A stretch of DNA of 64,000 nucleotides from Allocoleopsis franciscana PCC 7113 (lineage in GTDB: Bacteria > Cyanobacteriota > Cyanobacteriia > Cyanobacteriales > Coleofasciculaceae): positions 5,110,001-5,174,000 of the forward strand of contig NC_019738.1 in the NCBI RefSeq assembly GCF_000317515.1, written 5' to 3'. Made by a program: the position numbers and the translations under genes. A model generated the notes under the pieces. The model was not told the origin of the DNA. It did no database searches and saw only the letters and a list, made by a program, of their open reading frames with translations. This document shows positions 47,703 to 55,722 of this stretch, piece by piece; the first letter of the stretch is position 1, and the number at the start of each line of letters is the position of its first letter.

Positions 47703-48497
47703 ATGAGCAATATTCATATATCAGAACGAAGCACACAACAAATCATTGAAGACCTTGATAGCGTTTGGAGAGAACTGCAAGTCTATATATTTTTCAGAGA
47801 ATTAAATAATACCGATGCAAATCTGATACTAAGACAAAGTTTTACTTCTAAGCTTAAACATTTTAACCCTCGACATTCTCCGGACAGTAAAGATATCGAG
47901 TACGTAGCAAGTAGTTTATCAAGAGGTCACGCTCTTATTAAAGCTGCACTGGAATGGGAAAGTCCTTTTGCTGGTAAAGATCCTGAAAACTCAAATAGCA
48001 ATAGTACAGCGCGTGGGCTTCAGTGGAGACTTGTTATGACTTATAGTGGGTTTGAAATAATTGTAAAAACATTAATGATGCATAGTAACGGGTGTGATCA
48101 TGGGTTTTTAGATAATTTTATAAGGTTATGCGACCAAGAAAATAATTCCTATCCTTTTGAAAGATTAAACACGTCAAGAGTAAACATAAAAAAGTGGATT
48201 GAAAATGAAGAAAACCTGTTGCATTTTCTTAAGATTAAACATCAAATAAAAGAAAATGGAGAATATAAATATGATGACGCAAAATCAATCAAAAAATGGA
48301 TAGATAATTCCGAGGAAGAAACTGTATATATAAAATCAGCAGAATCAGTAAAACTTGCAAAAGCTTTAAGAAACTGTACTGCACATGGTTCTCTATCTGC
48401 CAATAAAGTCAAAGAATGGAAAATTGAAAATACAATAAATTATTTAACACAATATCTTGCAGAGATAGGAATAGCAGCGCTAAGAAAACTAATTTAG
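47703..48497 (+). CDS. AT-rich protein with HEPN-type R-x4-H motif
   Basis: A 264-residue mostly helical protein. Near its C-terminus LAKALRNCTAHGSLSA contains R223-x4-H228, the catalytic signature of HEPN ribonucleases found in toxin and abortive-infection systems. The N-terminal part (STQQIIEDLDSVWRELQVYIFFREL) is helical, and FRELNN...LILRQSFTSKLKHFNPRH resembles the MAE_28990/MAE_18760-like HEPN group. It is strikingly A/T-rich compared with its neighbours, suggesting horizontal gain. No MNT-type antitoxin or other partner is adjacent. Start: ATG at 47703. Confidence 0.65.
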   Translation: MSNIHISERSTQQIIEDLDSVWRELQVYIFFRELNNTDANLILRQSFTSKLKHFNPRHSPDSKDIEYVASSLSRGHALIKAALEWESPFAGKDPENSNSNSTARGLQWRLVMTYSGFEIIVKTLMMHSNGCDHGFLDNFIRLCDQENNSYPFERLNTSRVNIKKWIENEENLLHFLKIKHQIKENGEYKYDDAKSIKKWIDNSEEETVYIKSAESVKLAKALRNCTAHGSLSANKVKEWKIENTINYLTQYLAEIGIAALRKLI

Positions 48498-48612
48498 CAA
48501 AAACAACGAAATACCAGAATCAATCTAAGTATTTTTCAGGATCATCTGCTGTGCCTCAAAACCTACCAAACATTTGAGGACGGTAAACAGCTCTAAAATC
48601 ACTCCTCATCCC

Positions 48613-48858
48613 CTACGACTGCGCCTCATCTTCAAACGAATCATCCAGGTATAGCTGAATAAACTCCTCTGCCGCTGCGGGATTAATCTTTTGAAGCCCC
48701 CTCCTAATTTCCAGGATTGCATCACCGGATGGGTCTCTATTTTCATTGACCCAACGGTTAATACTGGAACGCCCAGTTCCCATCGCCACCGCCAATTTAT
48801 TTTGGCTAATGCCGTAGACATCCAAAACCCGCTTTAGTACTGTACCCGCTTTTCCCAT
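48613..48858 (-). CDS. XRE family helix-turn-helix regulator
   Basis: An 81-residue single-domain DNA-binding protein: LKRVLDVYGISQNKLAVAMGTGRSSINRWVNENRDPSGDAILEI is a clear Cro/C1-type HTH. The C-terminus (EEFIQLYLDDSFEDEAQS) is acidic. A 22-bp inverted repeat with overlapping promoter-like hexamers lies immediately upstream, pointing to autoregulation. Similar small regulators control phage, plasmid and toxin genes; here the divergent neighbour is a small unknown gene. Confidence 0.88.
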   Translation of the reverse strand: MGKAGTVLKRVLDVYGISQNKLAVAMGTGRSSINRWVNENRDPSGDAILEIRRGLQKINPAAAEEFIQLYLDDSFEDEAQS

Positions 48859-48892
48859 GCCTCTGATTGTGTCAAAGGCTTATGACCTCGTA

Positions 48893-48950
48893 AATGTTGA
48901 CAAAGATCGACATCTGGATAAAACTAAAGATGTCGCATTTTGTCAACATT
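48893..48950. promoter_or_regulatory. Large inverted repeat in the XRE divergent promoter
   Basis: Arms at 48893-48914 and 48929-48950 match at 19 of 22 positions (AATGTTGACAAA-gat-CGACATC and GATGTCG-cat-TTTGTCAACATT) with a 14-base AT-rich spacer. Each arm contains TTGACA pointing inward, i.e. divergent -35 boxes; on the minus strand TTTTAT lies 17 bases on as a plausible -10. A dimer of XRE dimers binding here would repress both directions. Confidence 0.8.
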
Positions 48951-48979
48951 GCTGTCACTAGAAAAGCAGGTAAATCCCA

Positions 48980-49228
48980 ATGACAGAAGACTTCATTCCC
49001 GACCAAACCCCCGACCCTGGAACACCTCACCCAGCCAACACCCCATCAGAACCCAACCGAGTCCCCCTCAAAATCCTGGTTATTAGTTCTCCCAAAGTCG
49101 TCAACAGCACCATTCACACCTTCTATCGCCTGGGCTACGCCGAAGTCAGCGAATGGAGCAAGCCACAACCTACCCAAAATCCCGGCGAAGTCATGAGCGT
49201 CCTCAGCCGCCGCATCCGTATTGATTAA
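48980..49228 (+). CDS. Small conserved-type cyanobacterial protein
   Basis: An 82-residue protein. The proline-rich N-terminus (DQTPDPGTPHPANTPSEPNR) is disordered; the conserved-looking part is VPLKILVISSPKVVNSTIHTFYRLGYAEVSEWSKPQPTQNPGEVMSVLSRR. Similar 'VISNPKVV--TIH-LH--G-AEV-EWS---P--NPGEVM' proteins occur in many cyanobacteria with unknown function. Divergent from the XRE regulator and likely under the same operator. Confidence 0.7.
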   Translation: MTEDFIPDQTPDPGTPHPANTPSEPNRVPLKILVISSPKVVNSTIHTFYRLGYAEVSEWSKPQPTQNPGEVMSVLSRRIRID

Positions 49229-49231
49229 TTG

Positions 49232-49340
49232 CAGACCTAACCCCCTAACCTCCTCACTAAAGCTCCGGTTCCCTAGTAGGGAAGGGGGAACAATCTTACT
49301 CCCCTCTCCTTGCAGGAGAGGGGCAGGGGGAGAGGTTCTT
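49232..49340. repeat. CCCCTCTCC-type intergenic palindromic repeat
   Basis: Contains TCCCTAGTAGGGA and TCCCCTCTCCTTGCAGGAGAGGGG-type inverted repeats flanked by CTAACCCCCTAACC. Related C-rich palindromes occur in element 1 near 44250. Positioned between two small genes. Confidence 0.6.
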
Positions 49341-49369
49341 CTAAATTCCACCCAAATCCCAAAATTGCC

Positions 49370-49756
49370 ATGCAACCGCTACGCCACCGCATCAACCCCC
49401 AGACCTTTGTGATTACCCTCCGGCAAATCGCCAAACACCTGAAAATCAACCCTGAACGCATCCTCAACTGGGAAAAATGGCATAACGTCCTCTGGGTACA
49501 TATTCAAGGCTTAGGAGGTTACTTCATCAGTTACCGCAAACTCGAACAGTGGATTGCCGCTTGCCGTACCCTAATCCGCTTCTGTCCAAACCTGGAAACT
49601 CTCAACGCCCTTTGGGCACTCATCCTGCAAGAAGCGCAACGATATACAGAAGATGCGATCGCTCGACTCGAAGCCATCTGGCAACAACGACACGCTAATC
49701 TATGCGATCGCGGCAACTCGTACCCAAGTAGCTCAACAGATGAGATGAGAAGATAA
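49370..49756 (+). CDS. Hypothetical protein
   Basis: A 128-residue basic protein starting MQPLRHRINPQTFVITLRQIAKHLKINPERILNWEKWHNVLWVHI. It is tryptophan-rich and helical, and looks like a small nucleic-acid-binding protein (NPERILNWEKW could be a helix-turn-helix-like turn), but no family is recognised. An extension upstream to 49310 would translate the repeat and is rejected. Three HIP1-type sites near its end lie in the coding region. Confidence 0.6.
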   Translation: MQPLRHRINPQTFVITLRQIAKHLKINPERILNWEKWHNVLWVHIQGLGGYFISYRKLEQWIAACRTLIRFCPNLETLNALWALILQEAQRYTEDAIARLEAIWQQRHANLCDRGNSYPSSSTDEMRR

Positions 49757-49861
49757 GACGACACAGCAATATCTAATCGCTCAACAACATAATTAGCCGG
49801 CTAACGTTACCGTTATAGCAGTAGCTTGAAAGTTGTCAGTGAGTTATTTAAAGATAAAGTC

Positions 49862-50266
49862 ATGCCTAGTATCGATATGACTCTCCCGCTTTGGGGGCTA
49901 GTAATTTTCATCCTGTGGACAATTACCGTTGTTATTTTTCTGCTCACGGTCAGAATTCGGCATTTATCCACGGGTGGCTCTCCCAAAGATTTTGGCACCC
50001 CCAATGAAGAAAGCCTGCTTTGGCGACTCTTTCGGACGCAGTCCAACTTAGTAGAAAACCTGCCTTTATATATAGGAGTTGTGTTTCTCCTCACAGTTCG
50101 GGGCGTATCTGGAACAGCCATAGATGGGCTGGTTATTGTATACATCGTATTTCGGCTTGTCCATTCAGTGATTCACATCGCTGGCATCAATCCGCTGTTT
50201 CGACTCTCAAGCTTGGTAATTCAGCTAGCCTGCTTAGTTGCTTTGACTGCCCTGGCAATCTTCTAG
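49862..50266 (+). CDS. MAPEG family membrane protein
   Basis: A 134-residue protein with four membrane helices. RTQSNLVENLPLYIGVVFLL is the conserved MAPEG motif (N/E of the glutathione-binding site), and VYIVFRLVHSVIHIAGINPLFRL the following loop. MAPEG enzymes conjugate or reduce lipophilic substrates with glutathione. Start set at ATG 49862. The next gene follows after seven bases, probably an operon. Confidence 0.82.
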   Translation: MPSIDMTLPLWGLVIFILWTITVVIFLLTVRIRHLSTGGSPKDFGTPNEESLLWRLFRTQSNLVENLPLYIGVVFLLTVRGVSGTAIDGLVIVYIVFRLVHSVIHIAGINPLFRLSSLVIQLACLVALTALAIF

Positions 50267-50273
50267 TTGAGCC

Positions 50274-50792
50274 ATGGAAATGCAGCCGTCTACAGTAGAT
50301 TTTTTGGGAATGACTAACCACTTGCCTTTTGCATTAAAGCTGTTGGCGGTATTGGGCTGTGGACTGATAGCCGGAGTTTTCTTCGCCTTCTCCACCTTCG
50401 TGATGAGCGCCCTGGCTCGGCTTCAGCCAGCGCAAGGTATTGCCGCCATGCAATTAATTAATATTACAGTGATCAATCCGTTGTTCATGACCGCATTCTT
50501 GGGAACGGCTGCGGCTTGTATGTATCTGACTGTCTCCTCATTGTTAAAGTGGCATCAACCCGGTGCCCCCTACTTGCTGATCGGCAGCCTACTCTATCTC
50601 ATCGGTACATTAGGCGTGACAATCGTGTTCAATGTACCACTGAACGATGCGCTGGCGCTCGTCAAGCCAGACAGCACGGAGGGCGCAAGCCTATGGGCTA
50701 ACTACCTCACCAACTGGACGATATGGAACCACATTCGGACAACAGCAGCACTAGCGGCAGCGGCATCGTTCACCATCGCGCTCTGTTATTGA
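50274..50792 (+). CDS. DUF1772 / anthrone-oxygenase-like membrane protein
   Basis: A 172-residue protein with four membrane helices. ALKLLAVLGCGLIAGVFFAFSTFVMSALARL, INITVINPLFMTAFLGTAAACM, FNVPLNDALA and WTIWNHIRTTAALAAAASF match DUF1772, a family that includes fungal anthrone oxygenases. The bacterial role is unknown. It follows the MAPEG gene by seven bases and ends in a strong terminator, so the two form a small operon possibly for redox processing of a lipophilic compound. Confidence 0.8.
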   Translation: MEMQPSTVDFLGMTNHLPFALKLLAVLGCGLIAGVFFAFSTFVMSALARLQPAQGIAAMQLINITVINPLFMTAFLGTAAACMYLTVSSLLKWHQPGAPYLLIGSLLYLIGTLGVTIVFNVPLNDALALVKPDSTEGASLWANYLTNWTIWNHIRTTAALAAAASFTIALCY

Positions 50793-50810
50793 AGCCAAGA
50801 TATAGCAAAA

Positions 50811-50844
50811 AAATGCCCTCTTGCATTCACTCAAGAGAGCATTT
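50811..50844 (+). terminator. Terminator after the MAPEG-DUF1772 operon
   Basis: AAATGCCCTCTTG (50811-50823) pairs with CAAGAGAGCATTT (50832-50844), one mismatch, 18 bases after the stop. A-run on the left, short T-run on the right; likely works in both directions. Confidence 0.8.
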
Positions 50845-50958
50845 GTGCATTCGTAATTTGAACTGCTGAGCGGGCTGATTGCCTGCTTTAGGCCAGCCTA
50901 CCAAGTTGAAGTGACATGAAGGTGACAAAGATATGGCAAATCTGTAACAGAGTTCCGC

Positions 50959-51684
50959 TCATCCAGCACGCAGCTTCTCAATTGGGAAACTCTGTACAAA
51001 CGTTGTCTGCACCACTCCCTGATAAGTCGGTTGCGTCATGTCAATCAAAACCACAGCGTTACGGCGATTGGGCGATAAACGTACTTCTCTAATCGCATAT
51101 TTCTGCACGGCTTCGCGGTAATTGCTTAAGTCTCCAATGGTGAGTTGACGATAATTGTAATTAACCACCAGTCGCATGGAAGCCCGCTCTGTACCAAAGG
51201 TGCCTCCAGCCTCAACGGCAGGAATATACTTTTGCTCTAACGTAATCTGCAATGGCTCTTTTGGGTCTTTAATCAGAAATTTATACGTCTCGCTGCCATC
51301 GGGATTGGGTTGACGAGCAATCATGGGTAGTCTGATTCCGACTTTCAGTAGAGTCAGCTCCAAATCATACCTAAGCTGTGCAGTTCGTTTGAGGATGTCA
51401 TCTCCAGCCGCTTTTGTGGTTAAATTTGAGGCAGACAGATCATACTCCGTTTTCAGGCAACCATTCCTCACGCAGGAGTTGGTTTCCAAATCGACCATTT
51501 GAATTTGTGCCGTTGGCACTTCTGTTACAGTGTTGCTAAAGCTTTCCAGATAAAGATAGTAACGGCTATCTGGAGAGAAGCCAGACATTCGTCTAGAGGC
51601 TCTCAAAGCGCTGGCTAATCCCTCTGAACTAACCAGAAAGGCGATCGCGACAAACGAGAGTGAAGCCAAGGACAAACGTTTCAT
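50959..51684 (-). CDS. Exported DUF2259-like protein
   Basis: A 241-residue protein with a signal peptide (LSLASLSFVAIAFLVSSEGLASA). GFSPDSRYYLYLESF...PTAQIQMVDLETNSCVRNGC matches DUF2259, predicted secreted proteins with a beta-propeller-like start. Two cysteines (CVRNGC) may form a disulfide. Function unknown. The C-terminus (VRLSPNRRNAVVLIDMTQPTYQG) resembles the same repeat pattern. Confidence 0.65.
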   Translation of the reverse strand: MKRLSLASLSFVAIAFLVSSEGLASALRASRRMSGFSPDSRYYLYLESFSNTVTEVPTAQIQMVDLETNSCVRNGCLKTEYDLSASNLTTKAAGDDILKRTAQLRYDLELTLLKVGIRLPMIARQPNPDGSETYKFLIKDPKEPLQITLEQKYIPAVEAGGTFGTERASMRLVVNYNYRQLTIGDLSNYREAVQKYAIREVRLSPNRRNAVVLIDMTQPTYQGVVQTTFVQSFPIEKLRAG

Positions 51685-51753
51685 ATTGGGAATGAAGTCT
51701 TCTAAAGGATGAAAGAATTTTTACACTTCCTCTTCATCCTTCCTAAAAAAATT

Positions 51754-51784
51754 CAAGGCATTCTTTCCTAAAAAGAACGCCTTG
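51754..51784 (-). terminator. Rho-independent terminator of the 66-residue protein gene
   Basis: Minus-strand hairpin: CAAGGC and GCCTTG outer arms with an inner TTCTTT/AAAGAA stem, followed on the minus strand by a seven-T run. About 110 bases after the small gene's stop. Confidence 0.85.
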
Positions 51785-51891
51785 CTTCGTAGTCATAACT
51801 GATTCAAGAAAATAATGTTTCTAATTTTGGGAGTGACAGGCACCTGAAAGTGCCGTGAAACTCGTCGTCCATTCTCCCCTTGTGCATCAGT

Positions 51892-52092
51892 CTAGCTGAG
51901 TGAAGCGCCACTGCGATCGTAGCTAGAGCGGAAGCTAGGATGCGCTTTACCTTGAATATGATTCCAGTACTCTGTCGCATCGATATCCATACCCACTTCA
52001 GCAGCCGCACGACCAAGCATAGATTGCTGACGATTTTTGATGAGGTGATGGTGACGCATCATCAGGGCACGAGCTTGTTCTTGAGTAGACAT
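51892..52092 (-). CDS. Small conserved cyanobacterial protein (66 residues)
   Basis: MSTQEQARALMMRHHHLIKNRQQSMLGRAAAEVGMDIDATEYWNHIQGK is basic and helical with a histidine cluster, followed by a serine-rich tail. I recall very similar short hypothetical proteins throughout filamentous cyanobacteria. A GGAG lies ten bases before the ATG and a good terminator follows. Possibly a small regulatory or protein-binding factor; function unknown. Confidence 0.75.
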   Translation of the reverse strand: MSTQEQARALMMRHHHLIKNRQQSMLGRAAAEVGMDIDATEYWNHIQGKAHPSFRSSYDRSGASLS

Positions 52093-52394
52093 AGTTGGGA
52101 TTCTCCGATTGCTTTAGTAAGGTTTGATTGAATGTTTTTCTCTTGACTCCTCAACTATAACAAAAAATTCTGTAGCAAAATATACGAAACGATGATTTTA
52201 ATAAATTTTTACGCTTTTCCCTTAAATGCATAAATGTCATACGCTGTCAAGGGAGTAAAGCCGACTCAGCCGCGACAACCTTGGACGCAGGCGGGATTTG
52301 CTGAAAACCTTGTAATACCAAGCCGTTGAGCAGCCCTTCTTGCTATTGAGTACGGTGAATCCAATTGATTAAAAAAGTGTTACAACTTGTGTAG
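52093..52394. other. Intergenic region
   Basis: About 300 bases with an AT-rich core (52140-52230) that should hold the promoter of the 66-residue protein gene. No gene or strong repeat seen. Confidence 0.5.
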
Positions 52395-53267
52395 TTACGG
52401 ATCACAAGAGTTGAACGTCGGCAAGTTGTTCGGCAAACCGGTTGATTGTTCTACGGGTTTAAGCTCTAATCGATAGCGGTAGAGAGCCACCGGTTGCTCT
52501 AAAGCTTTGAAATAATTGACATCTTGGGGAGAGAGATAAATGGCAGTGATTTGGTCAGCCTCAACCACTAAATTAGGCGACGGCTTGAGCTGATAGGCGG
52601 TTGTCGTTTCCACCTGATTGAAATAAGGTTGAGGTGTTCCCCGAAAGAATTGGTTGGAAACTTCAGTACTAATAAACTGATCGAGGGCAGGAGTTTCAGA
52701 GGCTCGACCCGTAACCATCGAAATCAGTTGCAAGCCTGTTTTCAGAAATGTAATTTGGCGATTGGGAGAATTGGGATCGACTTTTACCGATTGAATTCTG
52801 GCGTCGCCTAAATAAGCTTTAGCAATATTCAATCCATTAAATGCTCGGTCTGCGACTACTTTAGGAGTTTCTTCAGGGCGGGATAACTGAGATTTTCCTG
52901 AACTTTGCACCGTGAAGCGAGGAAAGCGAGTGGCGATGACAGAGGCTTGAGCCGTAACGGCTTGAAACCGTACCCGAAAATTGACTGGCTGATTAAGATA
53001 GCGGCGATTGCTTTCAAACCCTGGAGTTACGATATCGGGTGCTAGGGGGGCAACCTGCTCAACTAAGGTACTCGTCACGTTCCAGGTACCTTGCATCCAA
53101 TCAGGATAAATCAAATCTTCCTGGGGTGTAGTAACGGGAGGTTTATTCTCCCAATTCGGAAACTGCGCCAAACGGTCAGCTAACTGACCGGCTCGTGCTT
53201 CACCACTCCAGAGCAGTAAGATGAGAGTCAGGCATAATCCTAAAAATCTTCTGATAATAGCTACCAC
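52395..53267 (-). CDS. DUF6816-type exported protein
   Basis: A 290-residue protein with a signal peptide (FLGLCLTLILLLWSGEARA). WMQGTWNVTSTLVEQVAPLAPDIVTPGFESN is a lipocalin-like opening; the remainder is beta-rich (NQPVNFRVRFQAV, YFNQVETTTAYQLKPSPNLVVEADQITAIYL). I believe this corresponds to DUF6816, shared with plant plastids, where homologues are thylakoid-lumen proteins. Function unknown. The HutX-like gene lies just upstream on the same strand (gap of 26 bases), so they are probably co-transcribed. Confidence 0.6.
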   Translation of the reverse strand: MVAIIRRFLGLCLTLILLLWSGEARAGQLADRLAQFPNWENKPPVTTPQEDLIYPDWMQGTWNVTSTLVEQVAPLAPDIVTPGFESNRRYLNQPVNFRVRFQAVTAQASVIATRFPRFTVQSSGKSQLSRPEETPKVVADRAFNGLNIAKAYLGDARIQSVKVDPNSPNRQITFLKTGLQLISMVTGRASETPALDQFISTEVSNQFFRGTPQPYFNQVETTTAYQLKPSPNLVVEADQITAIYLSPQDVNYFKALEQPVALYRYRLELKPVEQSTGLPNNLPTFNSCDP

Positions 53268-53293
53268 AATCGGGTCTATTGTTTAAACTTTTC

Positions 53294-53701
53294 TTACTCT
53301 TCTGTTAAGGGTGCGGGTTGCCAAAATTCTCCGTATTTCTCTCGCAAAGATTGCCATGCTTCTACCTGTCCCGGTTCGTATTCTCCAGGCTTACCCCATT
53401 GCAAAAATGCACTGAGCGCGGGTTCTTGTTTTTCATCCAAAAAGCGAATTGCATAGGTCGTGAAATTGCCGCGTTTGGCTTCACCTGTTTCAAATTTGAC
53501 CTGTTTAATTGCATCCATATTCAGGTGAAACTCCAAGGTTTCTTTATGCATATTGGCATACTTTCCCTTGGGTAAATCGGCATAAAATATCTTTTCAATG
53601 GTCGTCTTGACCTCTAACACGGCTGCACTACTGGTAACAATGAGACGTAATGTTCCGAGGGTTTCACAAGCTTCTAAAAATTCTTTCAGAGTAGTTGTCA
53701 T
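53294..53701 (-). CDS. HutX/ChuX-like protein
   Basis: A 135-residue soluble protein. LRLIVTSSAAVLEVKTTIEKIFYADLPKGKYANMHKETLEFHLNMDAIKQVKFETGE and YAIRFLDEKQEPALSAFLQWGKPGEYEPGQVEAWQSLREKYG follow the strand pattern of the ChuX/HutX haem-carrier fold ('FHLN-DAI--V-FE'). Haem handling is possible. The call rests on pattern memory alone. Confidence 0.45.
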   Translation of the reverse strand: MTTTLKEFLEACETLGTLRLIVTSSAAVLEVKTTIEKIFYADLPKGKYANMHKETLEFHLNMDAIKQVKFETGEAKRGNFTTYAIRFLDEKQEPALSAFLQWGKPGEYEPGQVEAWQSLREKYGEFWQPAPLTEE

Positions 53702-53786
53702 AAAATTAGGTTTAGTTAAAGATTGAAAGAAATATGATTAAAGAGATGGGCAGAAAGTTAAACATCATTCCCCATTCTCCCATTCC

Positions 53787-54743
53787 CTATTGCTCATGCT
53801 GTTCGTAAGCGGCGACGATGCGCTGAACGAGAGGATTCCGGACAACATCTTTAGTCGTCAGTTTGCAAAAGGCGATGCCTTCAATGGAATGAAGGATTTT
53901 TTGAGCCACAGCCAATCCAGACTGTTGATTTGATGGTAAATCCGTCTGAGTAATGTCACCTGTCACCACCATACGAGAGCGAAAACCGAGGCGTGTCAGC
54001 ACCATTTTCATTTGAGCCGGCGTTGTATTTTGTGCCTCATCAACAATCACAAAGGCATTGCTGAGGGTTCGTCCTCGCATATAGGCTAGGGGGGCAACTT
54101 CAATTACACCTCGTTCCATCAAACTCGGAACCTTTTCTGGATCAATTAACTCATAGAGTGCGTCGTAAAGGGGTCGCAGATAAGGATTAATCTTTTGCTG
54201 CAAATCTCCGGGTAAGAAACCCAACTTTTCTCCTGCTTCTACAGCCGGTCGGGTTAAAATTAAGCGCTCGTACTGATTAGCAAGGAGGGCTTGAGCCGCG
54301 AGAACAACAGCAAGATAAGTCTTCCCTGTGCCAGCCGGTCCAACACAAAAGGTCAAGTCGTGGGTTAATACGGATTTGATGTACTTTCGTTGCCCAAAGG
54401 TTTTAGCACGGACAATATCGCCTTTGCGGGTACGGGCAAGAATATCTTGCTGTAAATCCTGTAACTCATCTGAGCGATTAGTATCTAAAGCCTGAAGGGC
54501 GGTTTGGATATCCACCTCCGTGACGGCTTTACCCTCATTCCAGAAGGATTTTAGCGATCGCATCAAGGAGGAAACCCGTTCAACTTGTTTTTGGGTTCCA
54601 GAAATTAAAAGTTCTTGCCCTCGCAGCACCAGATTCGTTCCAGTTAGCCGCGAGAGCGTTTTCAGGTTTTCTTCCCGCTCACCAGCTAGTGCGATCGCGC
54701 TTTCGTTACTTGGTAGCTGAATAGTCTTTTGTACTTCACTCAT
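53787..54743 (-). CDS. PhoH-like ATPase
   Basis: A 318-residue cytoplasmic P-loop ATPase: an N-terminal KH-like region (about 1-100), Walker A FCVGPAGTGKTYLAVVLA, Walker B NAFVIVDEAQNTTPAQMK, and helicase-like KMVLTRLGFRSRMVVTGDITQTDLP. PhoH proteins are implicated in RNA metabolism and phosphate response. The ATG at 54743 (MSEVQKTI) is preferred to a GTG two codons upstream. It is the last gene of the ffh-rpsP-KH-phoH series. Confidence 0.92.
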   Translation of the reverse strand: MSEVQKTIQLPSNESAIALAGEREENLKTLSRLTGTNLVLRGQELLISGTQKQVERVSSLMRSLKSFWNEGKAVTEVDIQTALQALDTNRSDELQDLQQDILARTRKGDIVRAKTFGQRKYIKSVLTHDLTFCVGPAGTGKTYLAVVLAAQALLANQYERLILTRPAVEAGEKLGFLPGDLQQKINPYLRPLYDALYELIDPEKVPSLMERGVIEVAPLAYMRGRTLSNAFVIVDEAQNTTPAQMKMVLTRLGFRSRMVVTGDITQTDLPSNQQSGLAVAQKILHSIEGIAFCKLTTKDVVRNPLVQRIVAAYEQHEQ

Positions 54744-54953
54744 GCCCACAATGGCTCTAAAAGTTGAAAGTTTTTAGGTATTAGGTGTGGAAAGTAGGTC
54801 AGTTGAATGTTGCAAGTTTGGCAGACAACTTGAAATTCTCTAACCAACCTCAGTCTCTTGCTTCATAGAGAGCAGTACGAGAGCGTCTACTCTTGGAAAA
54901 CGGTTCCGCTTGAGCGCATCTTTCGGCAATACCGCCTAGTAAACGACTTTCTA

Positions 54954-54990
54954 ACCTTTAACCTTTTAACCTTCAACCTTCAACTTTTGA
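54954..54990. repeat. AACCTT-type heptamer repeats
   Basis: Degenerate tandem units (TAACCTTT, AACCTTTT, AACCTTC, AACCTTC, AACTTTT) immediately after the KH gene. Reverse-complement relatives (GTTGAAAGTTAGAACGTTAAAG) lie near 6712-6742 and similar strings near 55670-55720. Confidence 0.7.
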
Positions 54991-55401
54991 TTAAGAGCGA
55001 GATCTAGGAGCGGGTTTAGACGTTGGTGGGCGGCGAGGTGTACCTCTTTTGGCAGCCGGTTTACTACTTGAGGAACTTTCTCGCCGGGAACCTTCATTCG
55101 GGCCTTCATAAATATCCAGATGGACAAATTGACCAGCCGCCTGAGCGGCTGATTGAATGACCGTCCGAATCGCTTGAATGTTGCGTCCTCCTCGACCAAA
55201 CACGCGTCCCTTCTCCGACCCGTCGAACGCCAACCGAATCCATACCCGCTCATTGGCATTGGATTTCTCGCAGTCTACCTTTAGCGAAGTCGGTGACTCT
55301 AAAAACGGCTCGATCAAAAATCGCACAAGACCGATATAGTCCGGGCTAGCATTTTGAGAGGAGGCGGGCGGTGTTTCAGGCGTGGACTTGTTCGAGAACA
55401 T
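54991..55401 (-). CDS. KH-domain RNA-binding protein (KhpA-like)
   Basis: A 136-residue protein. The KH core [28 protein letters not shown]...[38 protein letters not shown] contains the RNA-binding GxxG loop (GRGG). The 35-residue tail is serine/lysine/arginine-rich, an RNA-binding extension usual in cyanobacteria. The gene overlaps the end of rpsP by 26 bases, so translation is coupled to ribosomal protein synthesis. It probably assists rRNA or mRNA processing. Confidence 0.88.
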   Translation of the reverse strand: MFSNKSTPETPPASSQNASPDYIGLVRFLIEPFLESPTSLKVDCEKSNANERVWIRLAFDGSEKGRVFGRGGRNIQAIRTVIQSAAQAAGQFVHLDIYEGPNEGSRRESSSSSKPAAKRGTPRRPPTSKPAPRSRS

Positions 55402-55624
55402 TGGCTTTCCTCAGAATATCACGCACTGTATCAGTGGGCTGAGCACCATTTTGGAGCCATTGAACAATCTCTGGAACTTTGAGCCGTGTTTCATCTGTTC
55501 TGGGATTGTAGAAGCCCAATTCTTCTAAGGGGCGTCCATCGCGACGTGCATTACTTTGAATTGCGACAATTCGGTAGCTGACCTCACGCTTTTTGCCGTA
55601 TCGTTTTAATCTCAGTTTGACCAT
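55376..55624 (-). CDS. rpsP: 30S ribosomal protein S16
   Basis: 82 residues: [44 protein letters not shown] and [25 protein letters not shown]. Length and sequence are typical; S16 is needed for early 30S assembly. Downstream of ffh by 98 bases, with the KH gene overlapping its 3' end. Confidence 0.97.
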   Translation of the reverse strand: MVKLRLKRYGKKREVSYRIVAIQSNARRDGRPLEELGFYNPRTDETRLKVPEIVQWLQNGAQPTDTVRDILRKANVLEQVHA

Positions 55625-55722
55625 ATTTAGGAATAATTCACCTGTTTGATTTTAAGCGATCTCTGGCTTCAAGGTTGGAACGTTGGAAGTTTGACCGTTC
55701 TAATCAGTTAAAATTCAACTGT

